From: Brevundimonas alba
Lineage (GTDB): Bacteria > Pseudomonadota > Alphaproteobacteria > Caulobacterales > Caulobacteraceae
DNA: 64,000 nucleotides
NCBI RefSeq assembly: GCF_011927945.1
Contig: NZ_JAATJM010000002.1
Coordinates: 186,001 to 250,000, forward strand
Direction of reading: 5' to 3'
Below, piece by piece: positions 55,085 through 63,310 of this stretch (the first letter of the stretch is position 1; the number at the start of each line of letters is the position of its first letter). The notes under the pieces were generated by a model. The model saw only the letters and a list, made by a program, of their open reading frames with translations, made no database searches and was not told the DNA's origin. A program made the position numbers and the translations under genes.

Positions 55085-56418
55085 TGCAGCACGACGTCTT
55101 CATCTGCCACGCCAGCGAGGATAAGGACGCGGTCGCGCGACCGCTGGCGGAAGCGCTTCGCGAGTGGCACCTCGACGTCTGGTACGACGAGTTCTCAATG
55201 AAGGTCGGCGACAGCCTTCGGGAGACGATCGACCGGGGTTTGGCGAGCTGTCGGTATGGCGTGGTGATCGTCAGTCCCGCCTTCTTCCAGAAGCGATGGA
55301 CCCAGCGCGAGATGAACGGGCTGGTGGCGAGGGAGATGAGCGAAGGCCGCAAACTCGTCCTGCCGATCTGGCATGATGTCGAGCTGTCGGATGTCGTCGC
55401 CTATTCGCCGCCCTTGGCGGACGTCGTCGCCACCCGGTCGTCGGTCGGGATGGACCGCATGTGCGCGGACCTTCTGCGGACGATCCGTCCTGAGGAAAGC
55501 CCGCTGATGGTAGCCCGCGACGAACTGATCCGCCTTGGCTGGTCGCCGCCGCCGATTTCGGACGAGTGGTGGCTGGACATGGTCGAGGCCCAGGAACACG
55601 CCGTCTCGTCGATGTGGTCTGTGCCATGGCGATTTCCGCTGCCGGAGCGCCTCGGCAGCCAAGGGCGCCGGCGGGGGCTGAACATCGCCTGGACCGCGCT
55701 TCAGCTCGACTGGCAGCACCAGGCGGAGCATCGGAAGATTTGCCAGATCACCCATCCCGACGACGTGCTGGCCTACGTTCGCGGCGATCCGGCTTTGACC
55801 GAAGCGGCGCACGACTATCCCCAGCACCTAGCAAACTACGCGCCGCAGCTTCTCATCCCTCAGTTCTCGGCCGAGTTCGCCGATGATTTCGACGACCTGC
55901 TCCGCGAGTCCCAGGAGCGCTGGTGCACCCAACCGGACCGTCGGTTTCCCGAGGCGATGTGCGATCGGCAACTAGCCCTTCGGCACCCCGAGTTCGGTCG
56001 ACACTCGGCTGTCGAGGTCGCCGAGAAATGGATGGTGGGCTTGGGCGGCGACCACTCGGCGAGCGCCTACGAAGAGCTGGAGTACATCTTCTGGCTCCTC
56101 GCGTCCGACAGTGACTGGCTGCCCGCCGACATCCGGGCGTTCCTCATAAACGGCCTGAAGGACCGTGCGACGTGGGATCGCGATAGGATCATCACGACGA
56201 GGGGAGCATTCAGTTCGGCGCTGATGACGGCGCGGCGGACACCGTTGCGCTGGACACGCGCCATCAAGGCGGACCTGGAGGAGATCGTCTCCGGCTCGAT
56301 CAGGAAGATGGGTCTGACCGCGGCGGCGAGCTCGATCGTCGATCGCTTCATCGAGGAGGACTTCATCGGGGTCTGCGATAGGGTCGAACGAGAGCGCGCT
56401 GCGGCGCGCAGGCGTTGA
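55081..56418 (+). CDS. TIR-domain protein, probable defence effector
   Basis: A 445-residue protein. The TIR domain is residues 1-130: H-D-V-F-I-C-H-A-S-E-D-K, V-W-Y-D-E-F-S, G-D-S-L-R-E-T-I-D-R-G-L, and K-R-W-T-Q-R-E-M with Glu77 as probable catalytic residue. Bacterial TIR domains usually cleave NAD+ or make signalling molecules from it on phage infection. The other 310 residues are helical and match no sensor I know. It sits between the XRE-nuclease gene (4-base overlap) and the gene at 56419 (zero gap), so all three are translated as a unit. Confidence 0.88.
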   Translation: MMQHDVFICHASEDKDAVARPLAEALREWHLDVWYDEFSMKVGDSLRETIDRGLASCRYGVVIVSPAFFQKRWTQREMNGLVAREMSEGRKLVLPIWHDVELSDVVAYSPPLADVVATRSSVGMDRMCADLLRTIRPEESPLMVARDELIRLGWSPPPISDEWWLDMVEAQEHAVSSMWSVPWRFPLPERLGSQGRRRGLNIAWTALQLDWQHQAEHRKICQITHPDDVLAYVRGDPALTEAAHDYPQHLANYAPQLLIPQFSAEFADDFDDLLRESQERWCTQPDRRFPEAMCDRQLALRHPEFGRHSAVEVAEKWMVGLGGDHSASAYEELEYIFWLLASDSDWLPADIRAFLINGLKDRATWDRDRIITTRGAFSSALMTARRTPLRWTRAIKADLEEIVSGSIRKMGLTAAASSIVDRFIEEDFIGVCDRVERERAAARRR

Positions 56419-57483
56419 ATGGCGGTTGATGAAAAAGATCGACGCCGGTTCTGGAGCCGACCGACGCCCCTGCGTTCGGTCGACGAAGGAGAGCGGGACG
56501 CCACGATGCGGCATCTCCGGGATCGAGCTGAGGGGCAATTGGTCGCTCATCAGCTTGCCCTTCAGATGCAGGGGAAGGACCGGTCTCACTACGGCGACGC
56601 TGAGGCGGCGCGTCGTTACCTCGATCTGGTCAGGGCGCTTCGCCAGGCCGGGCAGATCACCTTCGCCGAGTATGTGCTGCATGTCGGCAGCCGCATGGAG
56701 ATGGTCTCCGATCATCGGTGGACCGAGGGCGCTTACAGCGGAGACCTCGGTCCGATCGACGACCTGATGCAGCGGGTCACCCAGGCTCACGGCCTCTCCG
56801 ATGACCAGTACTGGGCTCGGGAGGACGAGCCCCCGGAGTACCGCGAGCTCTCGGAGGCCTATTCCGCCTGCTTGGATCTCAAGTTGATCGAAGTCATGCG
56901 GGAGTTCGGCGAGACTGAACTCGCCGATCTTCGAGAGCAGCACCCGGATCGATACGATGCGTTGCGGGAAGAGGGGCGCCGGTCGGTCTTCGAGAAGGAC
57001 AATTGCCACACTGCGCTGGCGACTCTCATTGCCCACTACGAGAGCGAGGCCGAAACGGCGGGCGCAGCAGGAGCCTATCTGTCCGGGTGTCTGATGTGGG
57101 GCGCGGCGGTGGAAGGGCGCCTGCTCCTCTGGTGTCTCAGGGCGCCGGTTGTCGCCGAAGAGGCGCGACAGTCTCTGCCGGCGAAGGCGCGTCCCCGGAA
57201 ACCTGACCCCGTCGAGTGGACGCTCGACAATCTTGTCCAGGTCGCTAGAGCGGCCGCATGGATCGGCGTGCTGGAAGACGATGATTTCGTATTCTCCGTC
57301 GAGGCCCTGCTTCGAAGCCTCCGCCAGACCCGAAACTTCATCCATCCCGGACGATCCCTTCGGGAGGAGCCGCATCTGCGGCGCGACAAGGCCGCCTTCG
57401 ACGACGCGCGCGCAGCCTATGCCGCGCTTCTGATGAACGAGGTCGCCCACGCGCCGGCAGCGCCCGATGACCTAACGCGCTGA
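56419..57483 (+). CDS. Hypothetical protein with C-terminal HEPN-like motif
   Basis: A 354-residue protein, mostly helical. The C-terminal region has L-R-Q-T-R-N-F-I-H-P-G (Arg305, Asn306, His309), matching the R-N-x-x-H of HEPN-type RNases in a long helical bundle. The first 200 residues are charged helices without known motif. It begins one base after the TIR stop and ends the three-gene operon. As a third component it could be an RNase effector, a regulator of TIR, or a target sensor; no choice can be made from sequence. Confidence 0.72.
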   Translation: MAVDEKDRRRFWSRPTPLRSVDEGERDATMRHLRDRAEGQLVAHQLALQMQGKDRSHYGDAEAARRYLDLVRALRQAGQITFAEYVLHVGSRMEMVSDHRWTEGAYSGDLGPIDDLMQRVTQAHGLSDDQYWAREDEPPEYRELSEAYSACLDLKLIEVMREFGETELADLREQHPDRYDALREEGRRSVFEKDNCHTALATLIAHYESEAETAGAAGAYLSGCLMWGAAVEGRLLLWCLRAPVVAEEARQSLPAKARPRKPDPVEWTLDNLVQVARAAAWIGVLEDDDFVFSVEALLRSLRQTRNFIHPGRSLREEPHLRRDKAAFDDARAAYAALLMNEVAHAPAAPDDLTR

Positions 57484-57595
57484 AGCGCGTCTAGCTTCCA
57501 CAGCAATTCGAACAAAAGGGGAACAAAAGTCTTGCGACTATGCTGGCATCCCGCGTAACCCAGCGCCGGGTCGGTTGGCTGGATCGGAGCGGACC

Positions 57596-57871
57596 GTGAG
57601 AGAGCAGGGCGCGCGGCGGTTGCCGCGAGAAGACATAGTTTCAGAGGTTGGGCGACGTTTGGTCGTGCGGTGCGATAGTCCGCTCTGTGATCATGCCGTC
57701 TTGATGGATCCGCGGCCGGTCTTCGGCGCGCCGCGATACTGGCCGGCCAGCGGGCCATCCTACCGGTTCCGATGCCAGTGCGGGCATCGGATGGCATGCG
57801 TGTCCTACACCGACAATGGAGATCAGGCCGAGGAGCCGATTTCGCCGGCCGCGCTCAAGCTCTGGTTTTAG
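57596..57871 (+). CDS. Small zinc-ribbon-like protein (mobile-element backbone)
   Basis: A 91-residue protein with a C-x4-C (R-C-D-S-P-L-C) and a C-x-C-x5-C (R-C-Q-C-G-H-R-M-A-C) that would hold one zinc. The GTG at 57596, with GGAGCGG upstream, was taken as start. It abuts the next gene, which also has Cys pairs. Pairs of such short proteins come before DUF736 on many alphaproteobacterial elements. Function unknown. Confidence 0.65.
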   Translation: MREQGARRLPREDIVSEVGRRLVVRCDSPLCDHAVLMDPRPVFGAPRYWPASGPSYRFRCQCGHRMACVSYTDNGDQAEEPISPAALKLWF

Positions 57872-58237
57872 ATGCACAGGCCGTTTGGGCCGCCGGCTCC
57901 GCCGCGCCTCATTACGATGCAGTCTGCACGCCGGCATGGGCTGCTGTTGCGCATCGCCTGCGAGCCTTGCGGCAGGACCGAGTCGATAGAGGGGACTGCC
58001 TTGCCCGTGATCCTGCGGGCTGTCGCCGTGGGCGAGTTGTGGTTCGCTGGGCGCTTCCGGTGTGCGGCGTGCCGGCGGCCGGCGTCCAGGCTTGAACTGA
58101 TCGAACGGGGGCAGTTGCAGAAGACGTTGGAGCGGTGGGGCCTTGGCGAACCCTTCGTGGCCGAAAAGCTGCGTCGACATTGGCGGCATGATCCCTACGA
58201 CCGGCGTGACTGGCCCGCGTGGTTCAGGCGTGGGTGA
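57872..58237 (+). CDS. Small Cys-rich hypothetical protein (mobile-element backbone)
   Basis: A 121-residue protein starting one base after the previous stop. It has C-E-P-C-G and C-A-A-C-R-R-P, a CxxC-x(n)-CxxC zinc finger. The C-terminal half is basic and rich in Arg/Trp (R-R-H-W-R-H-D-P-Y-D-R-R-D-W), possibly nucleic-acid binding. Likely cotranscribed with the upstream zinc protein. Confidence 0.65.
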   Translation: MHRPFGPPAPPRLITMQSARRHGLLLRIACEPCGRTESIEGTALPVILRAVAVGELWFAGRFRCAACRRPASRLELIERGQLQKTLERWGLGEPFVAEKLRRHWRHDPYDRRDWPAWFRRG

Positions 58238-58505
58238 CCACCTGTCTCCTGTGCAGCAGGCCAGCCTTGCGCGGCCTCTCAATGGCCTGATCTGACCGAA
58301 GTCCGTCCGGCTTCCGCAACCGCTCGCTCGACTTTCTTCCCCGGCCTGACGGCCTTCCTCGCGAGACAAGAAAGTCGCTCTTACGGTCCTTCGCTGTGCT
58401 GCGGGGTCTCGCTGCGCTCGCCCTGCGGGCCGCCCGGTCTCCGGTCCACCGATCGCCATCGAGGCCGCGGCAGGCGTGGCCCGAAATCAGCAAGGAGAGA
58501 CTTCC
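58238..58505. other. Intergenic leader of the DUF736 gene with an inverted repeat
   Basis: 268 bases without a gene. CGACTTTCTT (58329-58338) and AAGAAAGTCG (58368-58377) form a ten-bp inverted repeat around 29 bases. The role could be an operator or a terminator of the zinc-protein genes. A good AAGGAG ribosome site stands at 58492-58497. Confidence 0.5.
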
Positions 58506-58802
58506 ATGGCCACCATCGGCACCTTCACCCAGCAAGCGGACGGCAGCTACAGCGGTTCGATCAAGACCCTGACCCTCAACGTCAAGACGGCCCAACTGCG
58601 GGCCAACGAGAAGACGGACGACAAGGCCCCGGACTTCCGCATCTTCTCCGGCCAGACCGAGTTCGGCGCCGCCTGGAAGAAGACGAGCCAGCAGAACCGC
58701 GACTACCTGTCGGTCAAGCTCGACGATCCCAGCTTCCCCGCGCCGATCTACGCCTCGCTGGTCGAGATGGAGGGCGGACACAGTTTGATCTGGTCCCGCT
58801 AG
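58506..58802 (+). CDS. DUF736 family protein (ICE/plasmid backbone)
   Basis: A 98-residue protein starting M-A-T-I-G-T-F-T, with [10 protein letters not shown] and P-D-F-R-I-F-S-G, the DUF736 pattern. It is a beta-rich single-domain protein found on very many alphaproteobacterial plasmids and ICEs near ParB and relaxase genes. Its function is unknown, though conservation with mobilisation genes suggests a role in transfer or upkeep. The ATG has a canonical ribosome site. Confidence 0.93.
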   Translation: MATIGTFTQQADGSYSGSIKTLTLNVKTAQLRANEKTDDKAPDFRIFSGQTEFGAAWKKTSQQNRDYLSVKLDDPSFPAPIYASLVEMEGGHSLIWSR

Positions 58803-58864
58803 GCAGTCGTGGCGGCGCCCCCGGCGCCGCCACACCCGGCTGGTCGTTCAAACGGAGACATCGT

Positions 58865-59548
58865 TCAAGCTTCCCCCTTGTCGGGGCGGGCCAGGATCAG
58901 TCGTTCCGGCGGATGCACCGCGGCGAACCGGTCGAGACCTGAGCGCCAGTCGTCCATCGCTGGTGAGAGCCATAGCGTCATGTCTCGAATGGCCTGGTGA
59001 TGTTCGGGCAGGTTCCAGTAGAGGATCGGCTCATGGTGAGCGATCCGGTTCCTTAGAAGCCGCACCTTCGTCAGGCGGGTCGTGAAATCCTTGCGAGCCA
59101 GAAACCGTCCGTCGCGGGTTCCAATGCGGTGCAAGGTCCGCTTCCAGAGATCATCGTGTTCGCGGCCGAACATCGACGTCCAGAAGCTGAACGTCAGGGC
59201 GGCGACGATCCGCCCGTCCTCGATAGGCTTTCGTTCCGCGATGAGCTCGGCGACGGCCGCAGCCACCTGCTGGTTCTGCCGATCGGTAAGCAGACCAGCC
59301 TCCGGATGGAACCAGCCAGGCCCATGGGCGTCGGACAGGACGGTGTGAATGCGGTTGCGCAGGGCGACTTCCAACGCCTGTAGCGAGACATAGAGAGCCT
59401 CGGAGACCTGGGTGTTCAGGGTATAGAGGTCGACCGCTTTCTGGCGATCGCCGTCGGCCCAGGCGACATAGCGTGCGAAGCGTTCGAGTGAGAGCGCCGC
59501 CTCCACCGCGTCGGCGTCGGCGAGCGCTCTTGCAACAGGGTGGGTCAT
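58865..59548 (-). CDS. Abi-like protein with a HEPN RNase motif
   Basis: A 227-residue protein of the Abi_2/AbiD family. The HEPN motif R-L-L-R-N-R-I-A-H-H-E-P-I (Arg166, Asn167, His171) is complete. The N-terminal L-E-R-F-A-R-Y and A-L-E-V-A-L-R-N-R-I-H are family-typical. Such proteins are RNases that cause abortive infection. It stands alone between DUF736 and the wHTH gene on the minus strand; no antitoxin partner is visible. Confidence 0.85.
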   Translation of the reverse strand: MTHPVARALADADAVEAALSLERFARYVAWADGDRQKAVDLYTLNTQVSEALYVSLQALEVALRNRIHTVLSDAHGPGWFHPEAGLLTDRQNQQVAAAVAELIAERKPIEDGRIVAALTFSFWTSMFGREHDDLWKRTLHRIGTRDGRFLARKDFTTRLTKVRLLRNRIAHHEPILYWNLPEHHQAIRDMTLWLSPAMDDWRSGLDRFAAVHPPERLILARPDKGEA

Positions 59549-59631
59549 GGATTATCTCTACCGGCGTACACCCCGGGATCGCCTCTGCTGAAAAGCATGC
59601 CCCCGGGGTAAATCAATTTCAGCCCCTAATT

Positions 59632-60123
59632 CTACGACCGTCGCCGACCCACAGGGGTCGAGATGCGACGCTTGGCGGCTTCCCGTTCCTTCCGGGCTTC
59701 CGTGAACTCCGGCTCCAGCTTGCGCACCCGTTCGATCAGCCCGTCCAGGTGATAGACGTTGGAGTTCCAGTCGCCGGACGCGGTCTTACGCAATTCACGC
59801 CGCACGAGGCCAGCGATCTCGAGTTGACGCATGTTCGTTTGAATCGTCTTGGGCTTGACGCCGATGCGGGTCGCCAGATCGACCTTCGACGGAAACGGCG
59901 CACGGCCCGGATCGCGATAGTAGTCCAGCAACTGAACGAGGATGTTGAACTGCATAGCGGTGACCCCCAGCCGACTCTGCGCCTGGATGAGGATGGAGGG
60001 GATGCCGGCATACCCGTGGGCAAGCACGGGCTTGCCCCAGATCCGCTCGTGCGACGAGGCGGTCTTGGTCGGCGTCTTGGTCGCAGGAAAGGCGACCACC
60101 TTTGGATCAGCGGTTTCGGTCAT
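59632..60123 (-). CDS. Winged-helix DNA-binding protein (mobile-element backbone)
   Basis: A 163-residue protein. The wHTH region F-P-S-K-V-D-L-A-T-R-I-G-V-K-P-K-T-I-Q-T-N-M-R-Q-L-E-I-A-G-L is HTH_36-like, seen in replication initiators and regulators of mobile elements. The N-terminal part is Thr/Pro-rich and flexible; the C-terminus is basic. It is on the same strand as, and 83 bases upstream of, the Abi gene. Replication or regulation cannot be told apart here. Confidence 0.78.
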   Translation of the reverse strand: MTETADPKVVAFPATKTPTKTASSHERIWGKPVLAHGYAGIPSILIQAQSRLGVTAMQFNILVQLLDYYRDPGRAPFPSKVDLATRIGVKPKTIQTNMRQLEIAGLVRRELRKTASGDWNSNVYHLDGLIERVRKLEPEFTEARKEREAAKRRISTPVGRRRS

Positions 60124-60361
60124 AGGGAAACTCCTTCGACCTGAAAGCTAGGGCTCGGAACTGCGTGGAACAAGGCGTCCAGCCTGCGGGGGTGGGTCAT
60201 GGAAACGACCGACCTGACTATACGTGATTACGCTCGTTCGCCTTTGCGCTGATTCCCGTTACGCTGCTTATGTGGCGGTCTCGGGGGCCAGGTGGGGTTC
60301 GGCCCTGCCAGACCGGTGGGGTTTTAAAATGACCCACCTGACCGCGTGCTATGGAGGCGAC

Positions 60362-61558
60362 ATGGCCAGAGCGCCGCGCGGACAGTCCCTGGAACGCTGG
60401 GAGATCGCTCTTATCAAGGCGATGCTAGCGCGCGGAGGCTACAATGACCAAGAGGTCCTGGCCCATTTTACGCGACCGACGCGATCAGTGAACCATCGCG
60501 CCATCGCGGAAATCAGGACGGCGACGAAACACCGAACTGTAAGGTCCGCCTCGGCTGACGAACTCGATGAGTTTCTTTCCGCCTGGCCCGAGATCGATCC
60601 GGAAACCGGTCTGAGCCTGCGGGGCGACGAACTTCTGATCAAGGCGCGCGAGGCGATGATCGCCGCCGTCCACCTGTTCAACGGGGCTGGCCTGACCTTT
60701 CGGACGGAGTTGTTCATCGTCACCACGGTGATCGCGTGGACCTACCTGCTGCACGCCTGGTTTCGGCGAGAGGGGATCGACTATCGCTATCGCGAGGCTG
60801 ACGGCTCCATTCGCAAAACCAGACAGGGCGAGGATTGTTATTGGGAGTTGGGCTATTGTCTGCGGCATGCTCGTCGTCCCGTGCCGCAGGGCGCGGTCCT
60901 CAATCTGGAATTTCTGCTGGAACTCCGCCACGAGATCGAGCATCGCTCCACCAGCAGGATCGACGATCAGGTCAGCGCCAAACTTCAGGCCTGCTGCCTG
61001 AACTTCAATGATGCCATCAAGGACTGGTTCGGCCCGCAATACGGGCTGGAACGCCGCCTTCCGATCGCGCTCCAATTCGTCACCTTCAGCTCCGAGCAGC
61101 GCACGGCCTTGAAGCGGGCATCGGCTCTTCCGCCGCACATCGCCACGATGATGGATGCCTTCCACTTAGGCCTGGACGATGCTCAGCAAGCCGACCCCGC
61201 CTTCGCGTACCGGGTCGCTTTCGTGCCCAAGGTCGGCGGGCGAGCGTCGAACGCGGATCTGGCCGTCGAGTTCGTGAAGGCCGACTCCGCCGAAGGAGAG
61301 GCGATCAACCGAGTTCTGCTCAAAGAGGTCAACAGGCGGCGCTACACGCCATCCGAGGTTTGGGAGCTCATGCAAGCCGAGGGCTATCCTCGTTTCAATC
61401 GGGCGCGGCACACTGAGCTCTGGCAACAGCTCGACGCGAAGAACGTGGCCAGAGGGTTTGGCCAGCCTGGCGACTATCGGAACACCTGGGTCTGGTTCGA
61501 CTCGTGGGTGGAGCGGGTCCGGGTCCACTGCCAGGAACAGGCTGATCGCTTCCGGTGA
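60362..61558 (+). CDS. DUF3644-like protein, HEPN-type
   Basis: A 398-residue protein. The DUF3644 region, residues about 90-200, has L-L-I-K-A-R-E-A-M-I-A-A-V-H-L-F-N and T-V-I-A-W-T-Y-L-L-H-A-W, ending in L-R-H-E-I-E-H-R-S (Arg189, His194), a HEPN-like R-x4-H. The opening residues (E-R-W-E-I-A-L-I-K-A-M-L-A) look like a short HTH. ATG 60362 was chosen for its GGAGG ribosome site; two upstream frame starts (60224, 60329) lack it. Likely a defence-type RNase. Confidence 0.78.
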   Translation: MARAPRGQSLERWEIALIKAMLARGGYNDQEVLAHFTRPTRSVNHRAIAEIRTATKHRTVRSASADELDEFLSAWPEIDPETGLSLRGDELLIKAREAMIAAVHLFNGAGLTFRTELFIVTTVIAWTYLLHAWFRREGIDYRYREADGSIRKTRQGEDCYWELGYCLRHARRPVPQGAVLNLEFLLELRHEIEHRSTSRIDDQVSAKLQACCLNFNDAIKDWFGPQYGLERRLPIALQFVTFSSEQRTALKRASALPPHIATMMDAFHLGLDDAQQADPAFAYRVAFVPKVGGRASNADLAVEFVKADSAEGEAINRVLLKEVNRRRYTPSEVWELMQAEGYPRFNRARHTELWQQLDAKNVARGFGQPGDYRNTWVWFDSWVERVRVHCQEQADRFR

Positions 61559-61669
61559 CGACCGCCGGCTGGGGCGCCCTTCAGGGCGGTGGGCGAGCGG
61601 CCGGCTTCGGTCGCCGAGGGGAGGGCGGGCAGCACCGGAGGCCTACGGGGCGAGGGTGGTGACGGTCTA

Positions 61670-61681
61670 GGGCAGGATAGG
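61670..61681 (-). other. oriT: Candidate oriT nic site, IncP/T-border type
   Basis: On the minus strand the sequence CCTATCCTGCCC reads exactly like the nic region of RP4/RK2 oriT and fits the YATCCTG-Y consensus cut by MOBP/VirD2 relaxases, between G and C. It lies 37 bases before the MobC-like gene and 555 bases before a VirD2-like relaxase. Position plus sequence make this a strong candidate. Confidence 0.75.
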
Positions 61682-61696
61682 CTTTGCGCCGGCAAT

Positions 61697-61707
61697 GTCT
61701 GACAGAC
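61697..61707. repeat. GTCTG-A-CAGAC palindrome before the MobC-like gene
   Basis: A perfect 5-1-5 palindrome ten bases ahead of the ATG at 61718 and 16 bases from the nic candidate. It could be a binding site for the N-terminal DNA-binding region of the MobC-like protein. Confidence 0.5.
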
Positions 61708-61717
61708 CCGCTCTCCG

Positions 61718-62239
61718 ATGGACCGCATCACCCTTCGCCTCCCGCCCGACCTGACCCGCCGGTTCGACGCCGCCGCCGCCGGTCAAGGCGGACGCTCGCG
61801 GCTCCTTCGACGGCTCATGGAAAGCGCCGCCCAAGCGTCCCTGCCGACGCGGGAGGAAGGGCCGCCCACGGTCAGGTCGGGCAAGCTGACCCTGCGTCTG
61901 GGCGAGACCGACCTGCGTCTCCTGGAGGTCGAGGCGACCGCGGTGGGCCTGTCGCGAACCCAGTGGAGCGTCGCCCTCATCCGTCGCCGTCTGCATGATC
62001 GGCCGCAGTTCAGCCGGCCCGAAGCTCTGGCGCTGATCGAGGTGCGCCGCGAGCTCGGGCGCATCGGCGTGAACATCAACCAGATCGCCCGCGCCCTGAA
62101 CACCGCCGTGATGGACGGCGTCGTGCTGGATCTGGAACTGGCTCAACTCGGCGCTTTCCAGGCAGAGATTTCGGCATGGGTCGACGCGCTCGGCGAGGCC
62201 TTCGAGGGCAATCTCGCCTACTGGGCACCGGCGTCGTGA
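61718..62239 (+). CDS. MobC-like relaxosome accessory protein
   Basis: A 173-residue protein. It opens with a ribbon-helix-helix-like segment (R-I-T-L-R-L-P-P-D-L-T-R-R-F-D-A-A-A) and the C-terminal half has the MobC pattern R-R-E-L-G-R-I-G-V-N-I-N-Q-I-A-R-A-L-N. MobC binds oriT and helps the relaxase open the strand. The gene overlaps the relaxase start by GTGA and lies just after the nic candidate. Confidence 0.9.
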   Translation: MDRITLRLPPDLTRRFDAAAAGQGGRSRLLRRLMESAAQASLPTREEGPPTVRSGKLTLRLGETDLRLLEVEATAVGLSRTQWSVALIRRRLHDRPQFSRPEALALIEVRRELGRIGVNINQIARALNTAVMDGVVLDLELAQLGAFQAEISAWVDALGEAFEGNLAYWAPAS

Positions 62240-63231
62240 CGGACTTCCGGTCATCGCGCGGGTTCGAGGAGGTGCTGCGTCCGCCCGTCGATATCCGTCG
62301 CGCCCGGATCACGCCCGCGGTGCTGCGGCCGGCTCGTGGGGGCGGCGGCGATCCGTCCGCCCGGTTCGCGCGAGTGGCGCGGCGAGCGCCCGAGGTGATG
62401 GTGAAGATCACCGGCCGGACCCGGGACGGCGCCCATCTGAAAGCGCACCTGAACTACGTCAGCCGCAACGGCGCCCTGGCGCTGGAAGGTCCTGACGGGG
62501 AGCGGCTGGAAGGCCGTGGACAGGTACGGGATCTGGCGCGCGACTGGGCCGAGGAGTTCGCGCTCGAGCCGGGGCGCAGACGGGACGCCTCGATCAGCCT
62601 GTCAATCGTGCTGAGCATGCCGGCCGGGACCGACGCCGTCCGCCTGCAGGACGCGGCGCGGGCGTTCGCGGCGGAGACGTTCGGCGAACGCTTTCGCTAT
62701 GTCTTCGCCCTGCATGACGAAGGGCGGCACCCGCATGTTCATCTGACGGTGCGAAGGCTCGGGCAGGACGGCGAGCGGCTGAATCCGCGCAAGGCGGACC
62801 TGCAGGCCTGGCGGGAAGGGTTCGCGCGCGCTCTTCGCGACCGGGCCATCGAGGCCGAGGCGACGCCGCGCCGGACGCGGTGCGTCGCCCGCAAGGCCGA
62901 ACGCCTCCCGGTGCGCAAGATGCGGGAGCGGTTCGCCGCGGGGCAGGGGCCTTTGCCTGCGGTGCTCGCCGTCGCCTATCGGGCGGCGCTAACCACGGAC
63001 GGAGGCGAAGCGCCGTGGCTGGAGGCGATCCGGACGCGTGAAGTGGGCATCCGGCGCGTCCTGGTGGCCGAGGCCCTGCGTCTGTCGCGATCGGAGCGGC
63101 CCGGGGATCGCGCCCTTGCCGCTCTGGTGGAGCGGTTCGTGCGGGAACGGCCGGCGGCGATCACGCGGGATCAGGCGCTGCGACAGAGGGGTGAGACACA
63201 GCGCGACCCCGGTCGGACCCGTGAGCGTTAG
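62236..63231 (+). CDS. MOBP/VirD2-type relaxase
   Basis: A 331-residue mobilisation nuclease. Motif I is A-H-L-N-Y-V-S-R-N-G with Tyr74 as probable strand-cutting residue. Motif III is H-D-E-G-R-H-P-H-V-H-L (His160, His165, His167, His169), the metal triad. The C-terminal 130 residues are basic and helical and probably hold the transfer signal. A GTG start at 62236 overlaps the MobC-like stop. No coupling protein or T4SS is in the window, so mobilisation in trans or a complete ICE extending rightward are both possible. Confidence 0.93.
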   Translation: MTDFRSSRGFEEVLRPPVDIRRARITPAVLRPARGGGGDPSARFARVARRAPEVMVKITGRTRDGAHLKAHLNYVSRNGALALEGPDGERLEGRGQVRDLARDWAEEFALEPGRRRDASISLSIVLSMPAGTDAVRLQDAARAFAAETFGERFRYVFALHDEGRHPHVHLTVRRLGQDGERLNPRKADLQAWREGFARALRDRAIEAEATPRRTRCVARKAERLPVRKMRERFAAGQGPLPAVLAVAYRAALTTDGGEAPWLEAIRTREVGIRRVLVAEALRLSRSERPGDRALAALVERFVRERPAAITRDQALRQRGETQRDPGRTRER

Positions 63232-63270
63232 GTCGGCCTTCATCGGAGCCGTCGACGTCGCGTTTGCGAA

Positions 63271-63300
63271 GTGTCAGAAATTGTCCTCTATTTCTGACAC
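63271..63300. promoter_or_regulatory. Operator dyad of the DUF6088 antitoxin-like gene
   Basis: GTGTCAGAAAT (63271-63281) and ATTTCTGACAC (63290-63300) form a perfect 11-bp inverted repeat with an eight-base spacer. The ATG follows ten bases later. AbiEi-type antitoxins bind two-fold sites in their own promoter, so autorepression is inferred. Confidence 0.75.
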
Positions 63301-63310
63301 GGAGGTTGTC

